This document shows positions 1 to 5,577 of a stretch of DNA of 5,802 bases, one piece after another (position 1 is the stretch's first letter; every line of letters starts with the position of its first letter). Under the pieces are notes generated by a model. It saw only the letters and a list, made by a program, of their open reading frames with translations. It had not been told where the DNA came from and did not search any database. This DNA comes from Acidobacteriota bacterium (GTDB lineage: Bacteria > Acidobacteriota > UBA4820 > DSQY01), in the NCBI GenBank assembly GCA_022759065.1, contig JAEMPZ010000153.1, forward strand, positions 1 through 5,802, written 5' to 3'. Made by a program: the position numbers and the translations under genes.

Positions 1-2
1 CG

Positions 3-1391
3 AGGCTTCTTGCGGCCCTGCCATCTGACGCCACTATCGTAGTAGCCTCCGATCACGGCGAGGCGCTTGGCGACCACGGCGAGGAGACCCACGGGATTCT
101 TCTCTACCAGCCGACTATTCACGCGGTGCTCCTTTTTGCCGGGCCCAAGGTGCGCTCCGAAAAGGACGCCCGCCCCTGCTCGCTGGCGGACCTCGCTCCA
201 ACGCTCGCATCGCTTGTAGGAGTGGGGCCTTTCAAGGAATGCGACGGAATGGACCTCCTCGCCAAAAACTACCCGGCAACCCGTCAATTCCCTCTGGAAA
301 CGATGCTTCCTTTCGATGTCTACCGCTGGCTGCCGCTATTTGGCTTGACCGATGGCCGGTATAAGTGGGTGCGGGGGGCGACCGACAGGCTCTATGATTT
401 GCAAAGCGACCCCGGAGAAACAAAGGATTTGGCTTTCGCTCCGCCGAAGGAGTCGCTGGCGCTTCGCGCCGCGTTGCGAAGTTTTCAACCCACGGGGGTC
501 CCCGACGCAGTGGACCCGGGATTGCGCGGCCTTGGTTACGCGCCGGTGCCGGGGGAAGCGGCCATCGCTCGCGCGCTGCCCGATCCAGAAAACCGTTTGG
601 ACGTAATGGCGCTTTTAAGGCGCGCCCAGTCGCTTCGAACGGGGGGAGAGCTTCAAAAGGCGGCTGAGCTTTACGGCGAGGCCGTTCGAAAAGACGAGGG
701 GAATCCCTCCGCCCGGTTTGACCTCGGCGAAACGCAAAGGCGCATGGGCGAATACGATAAGGCTTTAAAGACGCTTGACGAGGCGCTCGCTCTGGCGCCC
801 AAAATGGCGGCAGCCTGGACCTCAAAGGGGCTCGCGATGGTTTCGCTTGGCAAAGCCGACGAGGCCGCCCCCTGCTTTCGAAAGGCGCTCTCGCTTGAGC
901 CGCGGTCGGTTGAAGCGATCAATGCCCTTTCGGCCTACCTGCTTGACAAAAACCAGCCGGCCGAAGCGTTGCCGCTCATCGAACGCGCCGTAGGCGCTGG
1001 GGTTGCGAACACAAGGACTTACCTTTTGAGAGGCCGAGTGCGACTCGTTCAGGGGAAAGACGACGAAGCCAAGAGGGATTTCACAAGCGCCATGATGAGC
1101 AGCCCTGATCCGGCCGCTACGCTTAATGAAGAGGCCGACATTTATATGATTCTTCGGAAGTTCTCCGAAGGCGTGACGCTTTATCAGGAAGGGATGGCGC
1201 GCTTCCCAAACTACGCGCCCAACTACCTTACGCTGGCCAGTTATTTTGTCCAGGCCGACGCGCCGGAGCGGGCGCTTCCTTTATACCGGAAGGCGCTTCA
1301 GTGCGACCTTGACCAGAAGACGAGGAAGCAGGTCGAGGAGATCGTCCAGGAGATTGCCCCTGAAGGCGTGCCAAAAAGCGAAGGGCAGTGA
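3..1391 (+). CDS. Sulfatase-family hydrolase fused to TPR repeats (5' partial)
   Basis: The frame is open from the left edge, so the start is missing; 462 residues are visible. Residues 13-31 read VVASDHGEALGDHGEETHG, the C-terminal metal-site signature of the sulfatase/alkaline-phosphatase superfamily (DHG at 17-19). It is followed by the usual sulfatase elements: SLADLAPTLASLVGV, DGRYKWVRG, and RLYDLQSDPGETKDLA at about 129-144. After a linker (LRGLGYAP, about 174-181) come roughly seven TPR units with near-exact 34-residue spacing, about residues 202-437, typified by MAAAWTSKGLAMVSLGKADEA. Enzymes of this family hydrolyse sulfate or phosphate esters, or transfer phospho-groups; the TPR part probably binds a partner. 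The catalytic Cys/Ser lies upstream of the window, so substrate and activity cannot be judged. A phosphoethanolamine-transferase-like enzyme is an alternative. It is separated from the mtr genes by 330 bp and is probably a different transcription unit. Family assignment is sure; function is not. Confidence 0.9.
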   Translation, partial: RLLAALPSDATIVVASDHGEALGDHGEETHGILLYQPTIHAVLLFAGPKVRSEKDARPCSLADLAPTLASLVGVGPFKECDGMDLLAKNYPATRQFPLETMLPFDVYRWLPLFGLTDGRYKWVRGATDRLYDLQSDPGETKDLAFAPPKESLALRAALRSFQPTGVPDAVDPGLRGLGYAPVPGEAAIARALPDPENRLDVMALLRRAQSLRTGGELQKAAELYGEAVRKDEGNPSARFDLGETQRRMGEYDKALKTLDEALALAPKMAAAWTSKGLAMVSLGKADEAAPCFRKALSLEPRSVEAINALSAYLLDKNQPAEALPLIERAVGAGVANTRTYLLRGRVRLVQGKDDEAKRDFTSAMMSSPDPAATLNEEADIYMILRKFSEGVTLYQEGMARFPNYAPNYLTLASYFVQADAPERALPLYRKALQCDLDQKTRKQVEEIVQEIAPEGVPKSEGQ

Positions 1392-1402
1392 CGAGGTATC
1401 GG

Positions 1403-1439
1403 GGCCACGGCGTGACGGACAGTGGTCTAGCCTTGTTTT
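1403..1439 (+). terminator. Weak candidate terminator after the sulfatase-TPR gene
   Basis: GGCCAC (1403-1408) can pair with GTGGTC (1422-1427), six pairs including one G-U, around a 13-nt loop. A T-rich run (TTGTTTT, 1433-1439) follows a few bases later. The stem is short, the loop is large and the T tract is interrupted, so this is only a possibility. It lies 11 bp after the stop codon. Confidence 0.25.
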
Positions 1440-1491
1440 GATTCGAGCTTTAGCGAGCGCCAGCCAGATCGGGGGCCGGCGTTCTGTTCTG

Positions 1492-1513
1492 CTGGCCATT
1501 GCTTCGTGGCCAG
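1492..1513. repeat. Perfect 7-bp inverted repeat, CTGGCCA/TGGCCAG
   Basis: CTGGCCA (1492-1498) and TGGCCAG (1507-1513) are exact inverted copies separated by 8 bases. There is no T run after it on either strand, so it is not a typical intrinsic terminator. It could be an operator or an RNA hairpin. No regulator is suggested by the sequence. Confidence 0.45.
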
Positions 1514-1582
1514 GCACACTGACACATAATGGCACAGAAACAACGCTTTTAAAATCAATGTATTAACTGAAATAGTGGGTTA

Positions 1583-1632
1583 AATGCCCCGGCATTATTT
1601 GATTGTATGCCAATAAGGATAATTGGCCATAC
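1583..1632. promoter_or_regulatory. Paired dyads upstream of mtrA (candidate operator region)
   Basis: Two inverted repeats lie side by side in AT-rich DNA 90-140 bp before the mtrA start. The first is AATGCC (1583-1588) with GGCATT (1591-1596). The second is GTATGCCAAT (1605-1614) with ATTGGCCATAC (1622-1632), matching except for one extra G, around a 7-base centre. ATGCC or its near variant occurs as four half-sites in alternating orientation, as in tandem operator sites for a dimeric regulator. A CATAAT box (1632-1637) abuts the second dyad. The regulator is unknown. An RNA hairpin is an alternative if transcription starts further upstream. Confidence 0.4.
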
Positions 1633-1706
1633 ATAATTACGCCCGTGCGGGAGTGTTGCGCATTGAATTGGGCGCAGTAGCTACGAAAGTTTCACGTGAG
1701 GAAATG

Positions 1707-1715
1707 AAAAGGAGG
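1707..1715 (+). promoter_or_regulatory. Strong Shine-Dalgarno that fixes the mtrA start
   Basis: AAAAGGAGG ends 6 bases before the ATG at 1722. It selects this ATG over in-frame starts further upstream, which lack a ribosome site and would bury the signal peptide inside the protein. Confidence 0.85.
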
Positions 1716-1721
1716 TTATGC

Positions 1722-2582
1722 ATGGGAAAGAGAGCATGGATTTTGCTGGCCGCGGCGGCCGCTTTTGCAAGCCTTGCCGTGCCCAGGACGGCATTGGCGG
1801 AAGAGCCGTCCGGGATGGTCGGCACGCAGACGTGCGCGACCTGCCATGAGGACACGGCTAAGGCGTTCGCCGCCACGCCGCACGCCCAGAGTGCCCTGGG
1901 CTGCGAAGGCTGCCACGGGCCGGGCCAGGCACACGTGGACGGCGGCGGGGACAAGACGAAGATTCGCAACTTCAAAACGCTTGCCCCGTCAGAATCTTCA
2001 GCGGTCTGCCTCACGTGCCACAACAAGGGCATGCAGTCTCAGTGGGTCGGTTCCACGCACGACAGCCGCAAACTGGCCTGCGTGACCTGCCACAATCCGC
2101 ACCCGAAGGGCGTTGTACCCAAGGCGCTACTCGTTAAGCCCGAGTTTGAACTTTGCACGACCTGCCATCTTCAGCGCAAAGCCCAGCTTTTCCGCTCTGG
2201 CCACATGCCGATGAGAGAAGGCAAAGTTACCTGCACTTCATGCCACAATCCTCATGGCTCAACCGGACCAGGGATGCTTCTCCAAAATTCGGTCAACGAG
2301 AATTGTTATGCTTGCCACGCAGAAAAGCGCGGCCCGTTCGTTTGGGAGCACGCACCCGTGCGGGAGAACTGCTTGACATGTCACGATCCGCACGGTTCGA
2401 TCCAGGACAATCTTCTCAAAGTGAAGCCGCCGATATTGTGCCAACAGTGCCACACGGCAACTCGCCATCCCAGCCAGGTGCACGTCTCGGCTGACCGTTT
2501 CGCTTTCAACCACGCTTGCTTGAACTGCCACCCGATGATTCACGGGTCCAACCACCCATCCGGCATGCGGTTTGAACGGTAA
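1722..2582 (+). CDS. mtrA: Periplasmic decaheme cytochrome c, MtrA/PioA/DmsE family
   Basis: The product is 286 aa. Residues 1-26 form a Sec signal peptide (basic MGKR, Ala/Leu core, cleavage likely after TALA-26). There is no lipobox, so the mature protein should be soluble in the periplasm. Ten CXXCH heme sites start at residues 38, 61, 96, 120, 145, 171, 195, 217, 240 and 266, about one per 26 mature residues. Several are followed by a second His in an NPH or DPH motif (127, 178, 224), fitting bis-His ligation. Ten hemes plus the following mtrB identify the MtrA/PioA/DmsE family; Shewanella MtrA is somewhat longer (about 333 aa). In that family the protein is the heme wire inserted in the MtrB barrel, passing electrons between the periplasm and the cell exterior. 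The stop is 14 bp from the mtrB start, so the two are co-transcribed. Direction of flow (metal reduction, Fe(II) oxidation or extracellular DMSO-type respiration) cannot be read from the sequence. Confidence 0.95.
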   Translation: MGKRAWILLAAAAAFASLAVPRTALAEEPSGMVGTQTCATCHEDTAKAFAATPHAQSALGCEGCHGPGQAHVDGGGDKTKIRNFKTLAPSESSAVCLTCHNKGMQSQWVGSTHDSRKLACVTCHNPHPKGVVPKALLVKPEFELCTTCHLQRKAQLFRSGHMPMREGKVTCTSCHNPHGSTGPGMLLQNSVNENCYACHAEKRGPFVWEHAPVRENCLTCHDPHGSIQDNLLKVKPPILCQQCHTATRHPSQVHVSADRFAFNHACLNCHPMIHGSNHPSGMRFER

Positions 2583-2596
2583 GGGAGGTATACGCT

Positions 2597-4765
2597 ATGA
2601 ACGTGACCAGAATGCTTAAATGTCTCGTCCTGGGCGCAGCGGTGGCCTCCCTGGCCTCTGTGGCCGCGCTGGCTCAGGATGCAACCACGAGCGCCGAAGT
2701 CCAGGCCGGCGGCCAGACTGTCACCGGAACCCACGACTCGTCAAAGTTTCAGCAGTACGAGGAGATCCCAAACGGCCTCATCCTATTCGGGACCGCTTTC
2801 ACTTGGGACTCCCCATCTGGCTACGCCATGAATTTCAAAGGAGAAAACTTCGGATACGACGACCAGTGGGCAAGCTTCTTCTGGGGAAAGAAAGGCCAGT
2901 GGAAGCTTTCTGTTGACTGGTCTCAGAATCCGCGTTGGTTTTCCAACACCGCAACGACGCTTTATGCCGAGACGCAGCCGGGCGTCTTTATCCTGCCGAC
3001 GGCGGTTAGCGTCGGCCTTCAGGGCGGCGCCGATATTCGCAACTACTTGAACGGCTCACAGCCAGTTGAGTTGCGCTACGTGCGCAAGACGGGGAAAATC
3101 TCCTTCGTCTACACCGGCATCGAGCACTGGATTTTCAATGCTTCCTACCAGAACGAACAGCGTTCCGGGACGGAGCCACTTACTCTCGGCTCCTATTTCT
3201 CGGTCGGCAACAATACCGTTGAGATCGCCGCGCCGGTGGATTACCGCACGAACACATTCAACGGTTCAGCCGAGTATGGCGATGGCAAGTGGTTCTTCTC
3301 GGGCGGTTTCGACTATAGCAAGTTTACCAATGGCGTCTCCTCGGTGCTGGTTGACAACCCGGCGCGCTATCTCGACAGCACTGGGGCTGGCTCCGATTTC
3401 TGGCGGGCGTCTCTTCCGCCGGACAATAAGGCGTACAACTTCAGCCTGGCCGGAGGAGTCAACCTGCCCTACCACCATAGAATCACCGCGAACATTTCGT
3501 GGGGAAGAATGACCCAGGACGCCGGCTTTCTGCCTTACACGGCCAATTCAGCCATAAACGCGCTGGCCACATTCAACCCGATTCTGCCAGTGGCAAGTTT
3601 TGATGGCAGGTTCGACACCTTCTTGGGCGCGTTCAAGGTGACGGGCGAGCCTATTCAGTGGTTTGGCTACAGCGTTTCGTACCGAGCCTATGAAATGGAC
3701 AACAAGTCTCCCCAAATTGATTTTCCTAACTATGTTGCTGGGGACAGCGTCGCCGAGCTTGGTGGGCCGTATACCAATGACCTTATAGGCTACAAGAAGA
3801 CCACGTGGGGCGGCGAGATCCATTTCGACCCGGTCAAGCAGGTGCGCTTCGGAGTTGAATACACTCACGATAAAATTGACCACCAATTCAGGGAATATGA
3901 GGACAACACCGTCAAGACCTGGAAAGGGACGCTGGACCTGAACTTTGCGACGTGGGTCTCGTTCCGAGCCTCCTATTCCGATATTACAAACGATCCAGGC
4001 GCGACGAACGAGGACGCGGCGCTAAATGACTTTTCGTCCCAATATGACATTTGGCGGCGCGACACCACGCAGTACAACGCGCTTTTGACGTTGACGCCAA
4101 CTTCCGACCTGGCCGTTTCCCTTTCCACCCAATACTCTAAGGACAAGTACCCTGATTCGATCTTCGGGCGCACCGGTTGCAAGTACGACAACTACGGCGT
4201 GGACATCAGCTACGCCCTAGGGGAAAAGTTCTCGGTGTACGGCTCTTACATGTACGAAAAGTACAACTACGACATGGCCAGCGAATACCGAACGACCGTC
4301 CCAGGTAATCCGCTCGACAACTGGTGGAACAACAGCGAGGATAAGGTTGACACTTACACCTTTGGCGTCATTATCAAGCCGCTCGCGAACAAGTGCGAAA
4401 TAACTTCGGACTTCACTTACTCCAAAGGCACGAGCGCCTCAGGCTTCACCTACGTCCCGGGCGGCGCGTACCAGGGCGACGGATATTTCCCCAACGCCGC
4501 TGGCAAGCAGTACTTCGGCTACCCCGATGTCTTCAACAAGCTGACCATTTGGAAAACCAAGTTCCAGTGGCACTTTAACAAGAACCTCTCCGCCGCGGTT
4601 CAATACTGGTGGCAGAAGTATGAAGCAGCGAACTGGGCCACGGATGTCATGCAGCCTTACATGGCATGGCTTGATCCCACCGCAAATAAGTCGCTGTACC
4701 TTTCAGCTACGGTTCCAGACTATAACGCCAACATTTTCCGCGCCTTCGTCTCTTATAAGTTTTAG
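2597..4765 (+). CDS. mtrB: Outer-membrane beta-barrel of the MtrB/PioB family
   Basis: The product is 722 aa, close to the roughly 700 aa of MtrB. The ATG follows GGGAGG (2583-2588) by 8 bases. Residues 1-26 are a signal peptide (MNVTRMLK, hydrophobic core, cleavage after AALA). The rest is rich in alternating aromatic/polar strands with Asn/Asp/Gly turns, and the chain ends in FRAFVSYKF, a C-terminal Phe typical of BAM-inserted barrels. The early segment GGQTVTGTHDSSKFQQYEEI resembles the start of MtrB/PioB barrels. Linkage to a decaheme cytochrome supports the call. In the solved Shewanella complex MtrB is a 26-strand barrel around MtrA, insulating its hemes across the outer membrane. The CXXC near the N-terminus of Shewanella MtrB is absent: the mature protein has only Cys528 and Cys600, and Cys9 lies in the signal peptide. 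A different porin-cytochrome barrel family is possible but less likely. Confidence 0.92.
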   Translation: MNVTRMLKCLVLGAAVASLASVAALAQDATTSAEVQAGGQTVTGTHDSSKFQQYEEIPNGLILFGTAFTWDSPSGYAMNFKGENFGYDDQWASFFWGKKGQWKLSVDWSQNPRWFSNTATTLYAETQPGVFILPTAVSVGLQGGADIRNYLNGSQPVELRYVRKTGKISFVYTGIEHWIFNASYQNEQRSGTEPLTLGSYFSVGNNTVEIAAPVDYRTNTFNGSAEYGDGKWFFSGGFDYSKFTNGVSSVLVDNPARYLDSTGAGSDFWRASLPPDNKAYNFSLAGGVNLPYHHRITANISWGRMTQDAGFLPYTANSAINALATFNPILPVASFDGRFDTFLGAFKVTGEPIQWFGYSVSYRAYEMDNKSPQIDFPNYVAGDSVAELGGPYTNDLIGYKKTTWGGEIHFDPVKQVRFGVEYTHDKIDHQFREYEDNTVKTWKGTLDLNFATWVSFRASYSDITNDPGATNEDAALNDFSSQYDIWRRDTTQYNALLTLTPTSDLAVSLSTQYSKDKYPDSIFGRTGCKYDNYGVDISYALGEKFSVYGSYMYEKYNYDMASEYRTTVPGNPLDNWWNNSEDKVDTYTFGVIIKPLANKCEITSDFTYSKGTSASGFTYVPGGAYQGDGYFPNAAGKQYFGYPDVFNKLTIWKTKFQWHFNKNLSAAVQYWWQKYEAANWATDVMQPYMAWLDPTANKSLYLSATVPDYNANIFRAFVSYKF

Positions 4766-4788
4766 GCGCGCGCGAAGGAATAATCCGC

Positions 4789-4816
4789 AGGGGGGCTTCG
4801 GCCCCCCTAATTTTTT
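4789..4816 (+). terminator. Intrinsic terminator of the mtrAB operon
   Basis: An 8-bp stem, AGGGGGGC (4789-4796) with GCCCCCCT (4801-4808), closes on a TTCG tetraloop with the favoured C-G closing pair. AA and six T residues (4811-4816) follow. It lies 23 bp after the mtrB stop and marks the 3' end of the operon. On the opposite strand no T run follows, so it is probably one-directional. Confidence 0.93.
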
Positions 4817-4824
4817 CCCCACCG

Positions 4825-4845
4825 AAAAAAACCGGCGACCGCGGT
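4825..4845 (-). terminator. Weak candidate terminator for the 71-aa gene
   Basis: Read on the minus strand, ACCG and CGGT form a short imperfect stem (4831-4845), followed by a run of T (complement of A at 4825-4831). It lies about 57 bp past the stop of the small gene. The stem is only about four pairs, so confidence is low. Confidence 0.3.
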
Positions 4846-4850
4846 ACCAC

Positions 4851-4878
4851 AATCCAAAATCGAGCATTCAAAATTCAA
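4851..4878. repeat. Degenerate 7-bp tandem repeat, about four units
   Basis: The units AATCCAA, AATCGAG, CATTCAA and AATTCAA run head to tail with a 7-bp period. It lies between the convergent mtr operon and the small minus-strand gene. Short A/T heptamer arrays of this type occur between genes in several bacterial groups; no function is known to me. Confidence 0.5.
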
Positions 4879-4901
4879 ACCTTTTTTTACGGCAACTTGG
4901 T

Positions 4902-5117
4902 TCAGCCCGGTTCTTTTTTCCCCTCGGCAACAACGTCTGTGGGCCCTCCCGCGCCACCATCATCTGGAAAAGGCGAAGGCTCGGCGGGGGAAATTTCAAG
5001 CTCGCCTGGCTCTTCGGTTTTCTTCTGAAGCCGCTTTTGGCGCTTCTCCTCCTGCTTCTGAAGGCGTTTCAGCTCCTTTTGCCGCTTGTTGCCGCGGTAG
5101 GCTCCTGGATGGACCAT
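4902..5117 (-). CDS. Small Lys/Arg/Gln-rich protein of unknown function
   Basis: The product is 71 aa. The ATG at 5117 follows AGAGGAG (plus-strand 5123-5129) by 5 bases, which supports real translation. Residues 8-34 (RGNKRQKELKRLQKQEEKRQ and on) are a strongly basic, probably helical or coiled-coil stretch. Residues 35-62 are acidic and rich in Pro and Gly and probably disordered, followed by a short KKEPG tail. It has no Cys, no signal peptide and no membrane segment, so it should be cytoplasmic. The basic helix suggests contact with RNA, DNA or the ribosome, but that is inference. It lies downstream of the Csp gene on the same strand, beyond a terminator and a separate candidate promoter, so the two may be related in role yet separately transcribed. 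I do not recognise a named family. The biased composition could in principle be chance, but the ribosome site argues otherwise. Confidence 0.72.
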   Translation of the reverse strand: MVHPGAYRGNKRQKELKRLQKQEEKRQKRLQKKTEEPGELEISPAEPSPFPDDGGAGGPTDVVAEGKKEPG

Positions 5118-5122
5118 GGCTG

Positions 5123-5129
5123 CTCCTCT
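5123..5129 (-). promoter_or_regulatory. Shine-Dalgarno of the 71-aa gene
   Basis: On the minus strand AGAGGAG lies 5 bases before the ATG at 5117. It is the main evidence that this small frame is a gene and it sets the start. Confidence 0.7.
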
Positions 5130-5192
5130 GTGAAAATCCGCGACTCAAAGTTCCCGCCTTTACGGGGGAAGGTGCTTCGCCGACACCGGTAG

Positions 5193-5221
5193 TTTACAAC
5201 AAAAAGCCCAGGGAGTCTCAA
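5193..5221 (-). promoter_or_regulatory. Candidate sigma70 promoter of the 71-aa gene
   Basis: On the minus strand TTGAGA (5216-5221; 5/6 to the -35 consensus) is followed after exactly 17 bp by TGTAAA (5193-5198; 4/6 to the -10 consensus). It sits just after the Csp terminator and about 75 bp before the start of the small gene, where an independent promoter would be expected. Confidence 0.45.
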
Positions 5222-5228
5222 CGGGCGC

Positions 5229-5255
5229 AAAAAAAAGGGGCCGTTAGGCCCCTTT
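5229..5255 (-). terminator. Intrinsic terminator of the csp gene
   Basis: On the minus strand AAAGGGGCC (5247-5255) and GGCCCCTTT (5234-5242) form a 9-bp stem around TAAC, running into eight T residues (complement of A at 5229-5236). It begins 28 bp after the csp stop. A second, smaller inverted repeat (CGCCG/CGGCG, 5267-5281) lies between the stop and this hairpin. Confidence 0.92.
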
Positions 5256-5282
5256 CTTAAAGCGATCGCCGTAAAGCGGCGG

Positions 5283-5489
5283 TCAGTCCTTGACCACGCG
5301 GACCTGCTCCGCCTGGGGGCCTTTGGCGCCCTGGGTAACCTCGAGGGTGACCTTCTGGCCCTCGGAGAGGGTCTTGAAGCCAGTGCCCTCAATGTTGCTG
5401 TGATGGACGAAAGCGTCTTTGCCGCCCTCGACCGTGATGAAACCGTAACCCTTCTTCTCGTCGAACCACTTTACAATACCGTTTACCAC
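5283..5489 (-). CDS. csp: CspA-family cold-shock domain protein
   Basis: The product is 68 aa, the normal length for a single cold-shock domain. It reads (M)[17 protein letters not shown], with RNP1 KGYGFITV (13-20) and RNP2-like DAFVHHSNI (25-33), and ends [12 protein letters not shown], as in CspA-type proteins. These proteins bind single-stranded nucleic acid and melt RNA structure; members may be cold-induced, stationary-phase or constitutive. I chose the GTG at 5489 because AAGGAG (5496-5501) lies 6 bases before it and homologues normally begin M-x-x-G-x-V-K-W-F. A GTG at 5510 would add MTNKECQ, but the ribosome site would then lie inside the coding region. It has its own promoter, a leader hairpin and a terminator, so it is monocistronic. 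Family assignment is certain; whether it responds to cold is unknown. Confidence 0.96.
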   Translation of the reverse strand: MVNGIVKWFDEKKGYGFITVEGGKDAFVHHSNIEGTGFKTLSEGQKVTLEVTQGAKGPQAEQVRVVKD

Positions 5490-5495
5490 TTGACA

Positions 5496-5501
5496 CTCCT
5501 T
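5496..5501 (-). promoter_or_regulatory. Shine-Dalgarno that fixes the GTG start of csp
   Basis: AAGGAG on the minus strand lies 6 bases before the GTG at 5489. It decides for the 68-aa product rather than the 75-aa version starting at 5510. Confidence 0.8.
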
Positions 5502-5516
5502 GTTCGTCACTCCACT

Positions 5517-5535
5517 TCAACAAACCATTTGTTGA
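5517..5535 (-). promoter_or_regulatory. Hairpin in the csp leader
   Basis: CAACAAA (5518-5524) and TTTGTTG (5528-5534) are perfect inverted copies around CCA, and the flanking T/A pair extends the stem to 8 bp. It lies between the predicted transcription start (about 5542) and the Shine-Dalgarno. It could be a leader RNA stem or a DNA operator just downstream of the promoter. Confidence 0.5.
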
Positions 5536-5548
5536 GGTGTGCAGTCAG

Positions 5549-5577
5549 ATGGTACCAGAAAAAAACCCCCTTGTCAA
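5549..5577 (-). promoter_or_regulatory. Sigma70-type promoter of csp
   Basis: On the minus strand a perfect TTGACA (5572-5577) is followed after 17 bp by TACCAT (5549-5554; 4/6 to TATAAT). The predicted start near 5542 gives a leader of about 50 nt before the GTG. Confidence 0.75.

Larger units (their letters stand above)
1392..1721. other. Non-coding region between the sulfatase-TPR gene and mtrA
   Basis: This stretch of 330 bp contains no convincing gene. Its left half is GC-rich and may hold the 3' end of the upstream transcript. Its right half, from about 1515, is distinctly AT-rich and dyad-rich, as expected of a promoter region for the mtr operon. CATAAT occurs at 1525-1530 and 1632-1637 and TAAAAT at 1550-1555, each 5/6 to a sigma70 -10 box, but none has a good -35 box at 16-18 bp. 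No sigma54 site with correct GG-N10-GC spacing was found. The promoter is therefore somewhere here but not located. Confidence 0.6.

Noticed and set aside
232..825. 197-aa minus-strand frame opposite the sulfatase-TPR gene
   Set aside because: Low-complexity Arg/Pro-rich antisense translation of a well-supported gene.
1529..1545. Possible sigma54 promoter starting TGGCAC
   Set aside because: The GC element is two bases too far from the GG; the required 10-bp spacing is not met.
1642..1653. 12-mer CCCGTGCGGGAG repeated at 2355-2366 within mtrA
   Set aside because: About one such match is expected by chance in a window of this size.
1640..1700. Possible GEMM-type riboswitch before the cytochrome gene, as in some Geobacter species
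   Set aside because: The region has small inverted repeats (such as TGCGC/GCGCA at 1657-1676) but not the conserved GEMM core that I could recognise.
1623..1721. Upstream in-frame start that would add 33 residues to MtrA
   Set aside because: No ribosome site, and the signal peptide would become internal; AAAAGGAGG points to the ATG at 1722.
4620..5192. 190-aa plus-strand frame
   Set aside because: It starts inside mtrB in another frame, runs through the operon terminator, and is antisense to the small minus-strand gene; its hydrophobic Leu run is the complement of the Lys-rich coding region.
5069..5392. 107-aa minus-strand frame
   Set aside because: It overlaps the csp gene and the 71-aa gene out of frame and crosses the csp terminator.
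5499..5509. Cold-box-like TGACGAACAAG in the csp leader
   Set aside because: It matches the E. coli cold box at 8 of 11 positions but overlaps the Shine-Dalgarno instead of lying at the transcript start; probably chance.
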